From: Cordia subcordata
Taxonomy: Eukaryota > Streptophyta > Magnoliopsida > Boraginales > Cordiaceae
DNA length: 64,000 bases
Reading direction: 5' to 3'
Assembly: GCA_028554755.1 (NCBI GenBank)
Contig: JAPTOF010000014.1
Span: 7,936,001-8,000,000, forward strand
Shown here in pieces: positions 55,901 to 64,000 of this stretch (position 1 is the first letter of the stretch; each line of letters begins with the position of its first letter). Under the pieces are notes generated by a model. That model was given only the letters and a program-made list of their open reading frames with translations, made no database searches and was not told the DNA's origin. A program made the position numbers and the translations under genes.

Positions 55901-58107
55901 ACTATATAGAGAAGCAAATTTCGTATATTTTTCTTTTTTTGATAGTGGCACAATGGAGGTAAACATTGTAATGCTACCACGATAATGGGTGAATTGCAAT
56001 CTCTACTTACCTCACTAAATTTTCGTTTAAAAATATTTTTTTTTGTTAGTTTCTACCTAAAAGAATATTTTTCTTTAAACTTAAAATTGAATGTTCTAGT
56101 TTATATTAAAGGAAGTCCAAAATCCACCCCACAATATTCATTTCAAACAAGTCAGCATTTGTTATTTATAAAGTTGTCGCACTACTAAAAAATTTAAACT
56201 TGTAAAAAATTATAAATATACTTATCTATTATATTAACCATTATAACTAGTGACTTATGAATATTCGGCCCTTCAGTTCTATACATGCGTATTAATATAT
56301 TTATTTATTATATTGACCGTTATGGCTGGTGACCGATGAGTATTCAGTTCGTCAACTGCGTACATTCATACCCAAGGGAGCACAATAATTAGGGCGAATC
56401 CTTCAAAAGGTTCTACCTACAAAACAGGTGTGCAATAATCTATGTGTAGTTGAGTGAATTCAAGTGCTAGGCAGCTAGTAAGTAAGCTTTTTGTTAGTTC
56501 AATAAATAAAAGATGTATAGAAAAAAATATATATACAGATGTGAACGTCAAAGCAGACCATATATTTTCTTAAATCACATTGGTTCCGCGCTTATTTAAA
56601 GGAAATTGTTTTTTTTTTATTTTTTAATTTAGTCTTTTTAGAAAAATTTTAATTTTTTATTTTTCGTAAAAGACTTTAAAATGTGTTCATTAATCGAAAG
56701 TAGAAAGCAATTTTTTCTTTTAAGAACCAGAAAACGTGCTTATTTGTTAATATCTTTTAAAAACTTTCTTTTCAAAAAAGAGCAAAGGGTAGTTTTAAGG
56801 CTTCAACATTGTAACATATGAAACTAAAGGAATAAACTTTAAAAGTTTTAATAGAAGGACTTCAATTTATGAAAAAATGACGATGTGTTAATTTTTGGCC
56901 TATGTAGTATTTTTTTCTTAAGAAACATTTTATTTTTCTTAGGCAGATTTTTCTACATAGCAATGCAACTCCTATGTGGCATATATGCACAAACTTATAA
57001 ATTACAAATTATCACATATATGTGCACATATACAAATTTTGAAAAATTTTGTGGGTTATGGGAATATAAATTAATGTATCTTCTTGTTTTCTTAATATAA
57101 TTTTTTGATATATTTAAATTTTAATATATGAATTAATTATGCATTTTAAGTACTAACAAATAAAAACTTAAATAAATTACAATAAACTATTAGAAAAACT
57201 TGCAAACAAATGTTCAGCTTGGAAACTAGAAACAGTAGTATGATGACGCACCTTTAATCCTGGACATGAAGATAACTCCCCCAAAGGAACGAAGGGGGAA
57301 AAAAAATTGCCACGAAAGATTCTGAAAGAAATAAAAAAGTCATGTAACTAAACAATTTGATACCGTTAATTAAAAGTGTGTAAAACGTTATGTTTTTATA
57401 AGTTCCATCCCTTCTGCTAAGTGTTTTAAAACTTAAACCCTTAATTCTATGATTTATAAAGTTCAAATCCAAAAGCTATCCATTTCCCTTCAGAAAAACT
57501 AGAAAATACATTCCAAAGTTTTGAATTATTTTCCAAACTAAAACATATATCTCTTAAAGAAAGATTTAAGTGAAAGATTGTCTAATTCATGTGTTGTCAT
57601 TATCAAGTTAATTAATTATTACTCTTTTTTCTTGTTACTATTAAATATCAATAATATAAAAATTATATGTGAGATAGATAAGTGTTAAAAATAAAGTGTC
57701 AGGTGATTATGTAAAATTAATTATATGTTGAATACAGGGCTAGGTGAAGTCGAAAAGAAAGAAAAAATAAGAGAAGAAGTAAGGCAACAAGGGAAATTGA
57801 ACCAAAGATCACTAAATTAGATCCTCAAACTTTTAGTCTAAGTAAAAAATTGTTAGAAAACACTCTAAATTTATTAAAAGAAAAAAAAACTTTGCACAAC
57901 TCTTTTCTAATTTGAAAAACTTGAAAAAACTATTTCCCACATTTCAATTTAGAAAATTTTTTACTAAACAAGATATTGTATTTTCTGTAGAAATTGGCTA
58001 CACATTCTTAGTTTCATTTTCGGGAAGATGCCTTGTACTTGAACTTCATCTTTACTTATAAGATCCTAAGTTCAAATTTAAGGTAAATTTGTTTCATTAC
58101 TAATGTT
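55901..58107. other. Intergenic DNA, no gene recognised
   Basis: AT-rich. The paired phrases TTATATTAACCATTATAACTAGTGAC (part of 56232-56258) and the similar TTATATTGACCGTTATGGCT near 56307 form an 80-base-step direct repeat. No gene or element termini. Confidence 0.4.
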
Positions 58108-58890
58108 GTGTTTTGTTTGGTCTTATTATAAGATACTTATGTTATTTTATAACTTATGTGAAAATTATTATTTGTTATCAACTTATAAGTCATTTATAAG
58201 ATACTTTTCATATGATGTTTTACTTGCACTTTAAAAAAAATAAAAATAAGCTAAATTTAGGATTCTCATATCTTATAAACTATGTTGGTAAATGCTAAAG
58301 ATTTTGAAAAAAAAATATAATATTTGTAATTTTAATTCAACCAAAAATGAAAAATGAATAATTTAAAAATAAAAATGAGAATTTTAAAATTTAAAATATA
58401 AAAATTAAAAAATTTAAAAGTTGAAAATTTTCAAAATTAAAAACTTAAAAAAAATTAAGAATTAAAATTTAAGAAAATAAAAAATGGTTAGAATATTAGA
58501 AAACTACAAAAATTAAAAAATCATAAATGCAAAAAAAAATTATTAAAATATTAAAACATCATAACGTAGAATTGAAGATGTCAAATTAGAATATGATTTG
58601 TTATGTAATCATAAAATATTAAAATGTGTCTGAAGACATTATTGTCAAATTAACTTAACAACATTTTAACTTTGGCTAACCACAGTTACAAACCAAACAA
58701 ACTTATCATATCAGACATTCATTTATTATCAGACACTTATTTCTTATCGTCTTATCACATCAGACATTCATTTTGATTTATTATCAGACACTTACTAGAT
58801 AAGTATCAGACACTGATTTATTATAAGACAATTATTAGATAAGATACTTATCAAATTTCAAATTAAAGACAAATCTATTCCAAATAGGCC
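58108..58890. mobile_element. Possible MITE-like element with inverted ends
   Basis: The left side GTTTTGTTTGGTCTTATTAT and the complement of the right side GGGCCTATTTGGAATAGATT are loosely inverted. Both arms carry TAAGATACTTAT / ATAAGTATCTTA words. The middle (58300-58560) is almost pure A/T, and the right part repeats ATCAGACA(C/T)T many times (58705-58850). Ends are not sharp. Confidence 0.4.
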
Positions 58891-59207
58891 CTTTGTAGTC
58901 GTAGTAGTCGGCCCAGAGAACCTCTGTGTTTGTAACTAAAACCTTTGAATATGCAAATGACAATCCGCTTGGGAATGACCCCGAAACTCCCAAGAAATCG
59001 TCATATCTGAAATACTAGAAACGTTATTGGACCCTGTACCCTTCTTTTTTTATTTGGTCAAGGTTTTCTCTGTACTCGTAGTAATAACTCGCTGCGTGTA
59101 GATGAGGAAAATCACCCAATACCCCAAGCTGCTTCTCTCCCAAGGAATTACCATTTAGAGACCTACCACTGTCAATAGTTACCATCCCAGCGTACCTTCA
59201 AACCCAA

Positions 59208-59222
59208 GTCTTATAAAATACT
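59208..59222 (+). promoter_or_regulatory. TATA box of the B3 gene
   Basis: CTTATAAAATACTTCC lies about 40 bases before the first ATG of the B3 frame and about 100 before the second. Transcription starting about 30 bases downstream would barely precede the first ATG, which favours the second ATG (59316) as the real start. Confidence 0.5.
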
Positions 59223-59255
59223 TCCTTTTTCTGTTCTTTGGTCAAAAGTCTATTA

Positions 59256-60173
59256 ATGCCTCACCAGAGGTCTCTCATTTACTCAAACCCCTTATCCTTG
59301 CACTACGAGTCCATCATGAGTCAAGAGATGAAAGAAAACACAAAAGCACAACACTTTGATGCTCTTGGAAAAGATGACATTTTTGCTGCTATGATTCTTG
59401 CCTCTCTAAAGCACTCCAATCTACATAATCAAACATCAGGCTTCAAACACAAGGTTCTTGGTCAAACTGAAGCCAGCCCGTCTCGCGAAACCCAGCCAGA
59501 GTTGCAAAAAGACCAGCACAATGCAACAGCATTAAGGAATAACCAGCAAGAGTTGCAAAAAAGCCAGCAAAATGCGACAGCATTAAGGAACACTAATACA
59601 ATAGATGTCATGATTCTTCCAAGAACCCCACCTGTTGAAGCCTTGAGTGGCTTAATCGGACAGTGTAGCCAACCCTTTGAGAAGCAATTAACAGCAAGTG
59701 ATGTGGATGATCATCAACATAGGCTAGCTATTCCCTACACATATGTAGAATCTGCACTCAAGCCATTGTTCTACCCAGAGGAGGATGTTGGGAGTGGAGT
59801 ACCTGTGACTGCTTATGACTGGGAGGGGAGAGAGTATCAAATGGATTTCAAGATCTGGCATCCTCGTACCTGCGTCCTCATTGGAGACTGGAAAAGATTC
59901 TACCATGACCATGGTTTGAAGGCATACGAAGATTGGGTCACGGTGTGGATGTTCCGACATAGCCGCACTGATAAGCCCTGTTTTGTTTTCATTTCAAGAA
60001 GGTTGCCAACGTATCACCCCATCAAAAGGTGCAAAATGGGGAAGTGCCAAGGGAGAATCAGCAAAATCAAAAAGTTGCAGCGCCAGGGAGAGAAGAAGAA
60101 CAAGTTTGATGGTACTTGGGAAATGATGAAGCAGAACAAAAGCATGATGGGTCAGATAATTGACTTCTTCTGA
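59256..60173 (+). CDS. B3 DNA-binding domain protein (plant-specific)
   Basis: A single-exon gene of 305 residues from the ATG at 59256, or 285 from the ATG at 59316 (MSQEMKENTK). The B3 fold is recognisable at about residues 141-249: FEKQLTASDVDDHQHRLAIP at its start, then VPVTAYDWEGREYQMDFKIW, VLIGDWKRFYHDHGLKAYED and the last strands WVTVWMFRH and CFVFISRR. It most resembles the small stand-alone B3 proteins with the L(T/K)xSDV and W..F...HGLK pattern. These are presumed nuclear DNA-binding proteins; the target is unknown. The N-terminal half is low complexity and holds two 17-residue tandem repeats (80-96 and 97-113). The tail after 250 is very basic (KRCKMGKCQGRISKIKK). It converges on the uL18 gene. 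Frame intact. Confidence 0.85.
   Translation: MPHQRSLIYSNPLSLHYESIMSQEMKENTKAQHFDALGKDDIFAAMILASLKHSNLHNQTSGFKHKVLGQTEASPSRETQPELQKDQHNATALRNNQQELQKSQQNATALRNTNTIDVMILPRTPPVEALSGLIGQCSQPFEKQLTASDVDDHQHRLAIPYTYVESALKPLFYPEEDVGSGVPVTAYDWEGREYQMDFKIWHPRTCVLIGDWKRFYHDHGLKAYEDWVTVWMFRHSRTDKPCFVFISRRLPTYHPIKRCKMGKCQGRISKIKKLQRQGEKKNKFDGTWEMMKQNKSMMGQIIDFF
59493..59594 (+). repeat. In-frame 51-base tandem duplication in the B3 gene
   Basis: Two 51-base units (59493-59543 and 59544-59594) encode QPELQKDQHNATALRNN and QQELQKSQQNATALRNT. Several base changes separate them, so the duplication is not brand new. Confidence 0.95.
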
Positions 60174-60638
60174 TCTACTAGTACATTTGAGGGTTACAAG
60201 TTCCAGATGTTTTAACTTACAGGAAATTTTTGTAGGAAACAAGATGTTATTGTGGTAATGGTGTCATAGATAGTGTAGTAGCCTCTAGATATTAGGTGGA
60301 AACTGTTCAATATCCCTAACTTTAGTAAAGTCTAAAGTATGCCTTCTGAAGATGGTTTTCCTGGAAATGAAAGTATAGATGTTAGTTTGAGATGCAAGAA
60401 CTCGCCATGAATAGGTTCTCCTTTTCTGGTTCATCATGTCTTGTTGCTTTGGTTGATGCTCGCTAAAATCTAATATTTGCTTAGATTATACTAAAAGCAT
60501 TAGAGACAGACAGGTCTTAGTTCTTTGCCTAGTATCATAAACACACAACATCCAGTCAAAATATTCTCATTTCCAATTCAAATTTTTGCACAAGAAACAA
60601 TACCGCATGTGAAACCTAAACATGTATTCAATCTAAAT
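60174..60638. other. 3' region between convergent B3 and uL18 genes
   Basis: Room for both 3' UTRs. No gene. TGTAGTAGCC/TTTGTAGG-like sequences occur but no decisive poly(A) signal. Confidence 0.5.
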
Positions 60639-60995
60639 CTAGACCAACTTAACGCCTGCTTCCCGCAGTGAGTCAACCACTGCTTTTACCTTGCCATGAT
60701 ATTTCTGTTCTCTCTTCAAGAAAACTGAAACAGCAGGAATATTCTTAAGTAATAGGCGTTCCCCAAGTAATTTTCCTATTTTTGCAGCAGCTGCAACATC
60801 TGTAGAACTTTGTCCTGCTTTCTGCATTTCCAACCTGAGGCATTTTTCTTGGGTGCTTGCAGCACAGGCCACGGTTGCAGTTGGAGTATGAATAACTTGA
60901 GCATTGACATAATTGTTGGTGAAGTGCACCTTTAGCATATAAGGTTTGAGAAAATTTGTAATCCTGTTAGGCTTAACAGGCTGCAGAATCACCAT
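60639..60995 (-). CDS. uL18-family ribosomal protein (Ribosomal L18p/L5e family, small form)
   Basis: A 118-residue protein from the ATG at 60995, close to the small plant L18p/L5e-family proteins I know that start MVI.PPVRP.RIT. Landmarks: RITNFLKPYMLKVHFTNNY at the N-terminus, VIHTPTATVACAASTQEK, the helix DVAAAAKIGKLLGERLL, and the C-terminal KYHGKVKAVVDSLREAGVKL that fits uL18's 5S rRNA-binding core. The family is usually organellar, but no transit peptide is visible from this start. The acceptor TTGATCTTCAG at 61002 lies six bases before the ATG, so an upstream exon must exist; 63493-63585 is a good candidate and keeps the frame open. Convergent with the B3 gene. Confidence 0.85.
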   Translation of the reverse strand: MVILQPVKPNRITNFLKPYMLKVHFTNNYVNAQVIHTPTATVACAASTQEKCLRLEMQKAGQSSTDVAAAAKIGKLLGERLLLKNIPAVSVFLKREQKYHGKVKAVVDSLREAGVKLV

Positions 60996-61001
60996 TTCTG
61001 T

Positions 61002-63492
61002 CTGAAGATCAAAAGATATCAAAAATAAAATCAATATGTTGGGTCACACACATGCCTTCTGTAATATCAGGAGACACGATACCAACACAATTTTTATCAT
61101 CAATAGACCAGATTTAGCTACAGCACTTAGTCAACTAAGTTTTCTAAGATGTGCAATTCTAATGATGCATCTACAAATCTCATTGCCTGATGCATCCACA
61201 AATTTCATTGACCGATGCGGGGTAACAAGCTCAATTACATGATACCTCCTTTGACAAGTGATTTAGAAAGTGATGATGTTAAAGACAGGTTACAAACTGC
61301 AGTTATTTAATAGGAGTTAATTTCAATAATTTGAAAATGCCTTGGCAGCCACGAGCCATATGGTTCAGGATTTGAAAGAGGTTGGATACTCATGGTTTTA
61401 GCCTGGTAGGTATTCTGCAGCACATTAAAGCTGTCACACCCCTGAAACCGGATGCCCTGTTTCTAATTCTACTGAAAACCGGAGCATGCACCAGTATTAC
61501 GGGTTGCAAGTGAATTCTTCTTGATTTCAGTAGGCATAGAATCTTATAACTTACTTCCCATGGCACAGAATATGGACGACTGTGAATAATTGGCATTAAC
61601 TTGAGAGAATGGGACTTGAATTCTATTTCTTCACTTTTCATCTTTTACTAGAAAGATTAGAAGTTATGTCACTAAGAAGAAAGCAATACAGACAGGTCAA
61701 ATAGAAAGTACACATCAAATTGCACTAATACTTATCATATCTTATCACAAGGTCCTACCCTACATATTCACATATCTTGTCATAATTTGTTAGATACACT
61801 CAATCCAAATTTTATATCAAGGATGAATTGGCACCCCTGTGAACAAAAAAGCATCTTCGGATACAAGCTGCGTTTAATATGACATTAAGTCACTTAGTTG
61901 AATTTCCCAAACCAAGATCACACTGTTTAAAACTTGTTACTACACTTAAATCCCAGTGTATAACTTTTTCAGTTGTACAAGTCTCTGTATGAGCTAGGTG
62001 AAAATAATTTACACATATAATCAGGTATACGTGTTATGGCTCAACACATGTATGATGTACCACACCGATCAACTGCTATTGTTCAATGGTTGTAGGACCT
62101 GAAGTATATCATTAGATTAAAAACGATAACAAGCTAAGCTAAAGAAACTGGGAAACCAGTTAGTATTTTCAAATTTGAGAGGAAAAAAAGAAAAGGCAAA
62201 GCAGATGATCATCAATCAACTAAGTGTTTTATACAATTCTTGAAATATCCTTCATTTTGTTCCAGAAAAACAGACAACTAAACTCTGATTCCTAGGTGCT
62301 CAATTTGCAGCATCAAGGTTTTCTATAACTAACGTGATATCATGATACCATGCTTCAAGTATTATAAGTAATTAACTGCACAAGCATGATATTGAAAAGC
62401 ATTTAGATAGACAGCTTCGAGACCCCTAGACTTCTTACCATTCCCATTTCAAGCTAGAAAAAGATGATCTAGTCCAGTATTCATCTCATTTCTTAAATGA
62501 ATGAAATAAACAAGTGATAATATCGTCATTAAAGGAAAATCCAAATGACCATATCAAATCCCTCATTCACCATAGATAAAAGAATAACAATAATAATGAA
62601 AATGATGACCAAAAAGTTTTATTGAATACGATCTATCCCTGATAACTATCATGCATTGCAAAGTAGAGTGTCAAAGCCCAAAGGTCCTTAGTTGTCGATC
62701 GGAAAATTGAATCAATTTAGACAAGAGATGAATACTAGAAATCCCAATAAGCAAAGACATAAAGATCAGAGATCTTATTTAGGGGTCGTCTAGATTGCCT
62801 TTTTAAAAAGCCTTTTTTTTCCCTATAACTTTCAGGGAAAAAATGCTTTCTTTAGAAGTTAAAATTTTTTTACTTTCAGAAAAAGCTGAATGTGAACAGA
62901 ATTTCAGTTTTTTTTTTTTTTTTTTGGTGCAAGGCAAGCCAAATATTTGCACCAAAAAGAATGTGTTTTTTCATGGGGGAAGAAAGTGATTTTCATCTAA
63001 AAAAGAAAAAGCAAATCCAAACCAGTACTTAACCTTCAAAGGGAAATTCCTAATCCATCACCCAATCAATTAGTCTAATTAAAATATCAAGACTAAGTCC
63101 CCTTTCCTGAATCGTTTCAGACAGTATGCAGTTTAATGAGTGAAAAGTGAGCTCATATGCGTGCCTAAATTATGCTGTTATAAATGTAAGTCATCCATGT
63201 TCTTTTTTGTGCACGATTCTCTAGCTATGCGATAAAAAAAAATTATTTTTCAAGTAGTAAATCATTGAAAATTAAACAAGAAATTTCAAAAGTTTACAGT
63301 CAATAACCAAATCGACAACAACTTAAGGGTTCGTTTTGGATTGGCTTCCTAAAGATCACCCTTTTTTTGTATAATTATTGGGAAAAAAAAATTTTGATTT
63401 AAATACGGATTGCAAAATGAAAACACTTTTTAAAGGAATTTTCTGTGAGCAATATCAACAGCTAAGAAGCTAGTTTCTTTAAGGATGTCTAC
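61002..63492 (-). other. Probable first intron of the uL18 gene
   Basis: Bounded by the donor CAG|GTAGAC at 63493/63492 and the acceptor CTTCAG|ACAGAA at 61002/61001. About 2.5 kb, AT-rich, with the MITE at 62782-63028. The open frame at 61390-61641 inside has no known family. A half MITE end (GGGTTCGTTTTGGATTGG) lies near 63327. Confidence 0.55.
62782..63028. mobile_element. Tourist-like MITE in the uL18 intron
   Basis: TTA flanks both ends (62779-62781 and 63029-63031). The left end GGGGTCGTCTAGATTGCC and the complement of the right end GTACTGGTTTGGATTTGC are diverged inverted repeats, followed by TTTTT(A/C) runs. 247 bases, non-coding. Confidence 0.65.
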
Positions 63493-63585
63493 CTGAGCAG
63501 ACGAACCCTTTAAGCGCAGAGGGAAAGGATCAGAGCTCTCTACAGTCCTCAGGACAGCACCAACAGCGTTAAGGCTTTTCCGTTT
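63493..63585 (-). other. Candidate upstream exon of the uL18 gene
   Basis: Read leftward it is 93 bases, exactly 31 codons, from a possible acceptor AACCCCAG at 63586 to the donor GTAGAC. It is open in the frame of the downstream ATG and encodes a sensible stretch (AVGAVLRTVESSDPFPLRLK then GSSAQ joining TEMVILQP). It is less AT-rich than its surroundings. It has no ATG of its own, so either it is translated from a further exon beyond it or it is 5' UTR. I favour transcribed; coding is uncertain. Confidence 0.5.
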
Positions 63586-63616
63586 CTGGGGTTTATTCAA
63601 ACATTCAAAGAAACAA

Positions 63617-63770
63617 AAATCGTGTTTCAGGAAAGCGCGTATCTCTACTGCAGAACAGGCTATGTTTGGATTGATTTTTTTTTTTTTCCAAGGAAAAAAA
63701 AAATCGTGTTTCAGGAAAGCGCGTATCTCTACTGCAGAACAGGCTATGTTTGGATTGATTTTTTTTAAGA
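63617..63770. repeat. 84-base tandem duplication
   Basis: AAATCGTGTTTCAGGAAAGC and the following 44 bases, through CTACTGCAGAACAGGCTATG and TTTGGATTGATTTTTT, occur at 63617 and again at 63701 with almost no change. The unit joins unique DNA to the left end of the MITE at 63660. Confidence 0.95.
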
Positions 63771-63971
63771 AAAAAATATTTTTTTTTCTTAAAACAATTA
63801 TACTAAATTTGTAATAACTATTTGAATTGGTTTCTAAAAAAGCTAAAATTCTGAAAAATACTCATATATAGTTTTTTTTAGAAGCCAGAATTTTCCGCTT
63901 TAAAAAAAAATATTTTTTAAAAGCTGTTAAAAAAAAGCGCTTTTAAAAAAAACCAATCCAAACGGGCCATT
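63660..63971. mobile_element. MITE of the GTTTGGATTG type
   Basis: The left end GGCTATGTTTGGATTGATTT and the complement of the right end GGCCCGTTTGGATTGGTTTT form the inverted repeat. The interior is T and A runs with GCTGTTAAAAAAAAGCGC-type words. The left end is present twice because of the 84-base duplication. Target duplication unclear. Confidence 0.6.
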
Positions 63972-64000
63972 GATTTGGTTTCCAGAAAAGCTGAAACTCT

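Noticed and set aside
59238..59255. Extension of the B3 frame to 59238
   Set aside because: The codon there is TTG, not a plausible plant start; the first ATG is at 59256.
1..64000. CRISPR arrays, bacterial operons, integrons or phage-type modules
   Set aside because: Nothing of the kind: no regularly spaced identical repeats with unique spacers, and all recognisable genes are plant nuclear genes with introns or plant transposons.

Overview
This is a window of plant nuclear DNA, most likely from a eudicot. It is AT-rich, has spliced genes with GT-AG introns, and carries plant-only protein families (DREB-type AP2/ERF, CRM-domain chloroplast splicing factor, STP sugar transporter, B3). Plant transposon classes fill the rest: MULE, CACTA, Copia, Gypsy-type LTRs, LINE, Stowaway and Tourist-like MITEs. 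I cannot name the species.

Layout. 1-2071: the 5' part of a Mutator-like element with a broken transposase gene, cut by the window edge. 4039-5388: a 5'-truncated LINE with target duplications. 7625-7869: a mini-CACTA. 8224-8865: a Gypsy-type LTR piece. 11482-18669: a complete but dead Copia element on the minus strand with both LTRs, PBS, PPT and 5-bp target duplications. 19598-24887: a CACTA element with perfect 3-bp target duplications and a decayed transposase exon pair. 27080-28150: a long-TIR relative of the MULE at the left edge. 28994-29400: another LTR-like piece.

Genes. An intronless DREB/ERF transcription factor lies at 30541-31401 (minus). CAF1, a chloroplast group II intron splicing factor, occupies 41557-44994 (plus, five exons). 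It converges on an STP14-like monosaccharide/proton symporter at 45381-48354 (minus, four exons). A B3-domain protein at 59256-60173 (plus) converges on a uL18-family ribosomal protein at 60639-60995 (minus, probably with an upstream exon at 63493-63585). The genes have no evident common pathway; this is ordinary nuclear gene spacing with repeat-filled gaps.

Repeats of note. Two inverted-repeat elements (32692-33434 and 38196-39288) can fold into long hairpins; the second carries a trinucleotide microsatellite in each arm. About 2 kb upstream of the sugar transporter is duplicated in tandem (about 49200-51240 and 52020-55900), and each copy serves as an empty-site reference for the insertions in the other. 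Two unrelated MITE-like elements hold C-rich minisatellite cores that contrast sharply with the AT-rich surroundings. The two CRM domains of CAF1 are cut by introns at matching places and phases.

I found no rRNA, tRNA or CRISPR array. Coordinates of spliced genes come from splice signals and reading frame read by eye; ends of old repeats are approximate.
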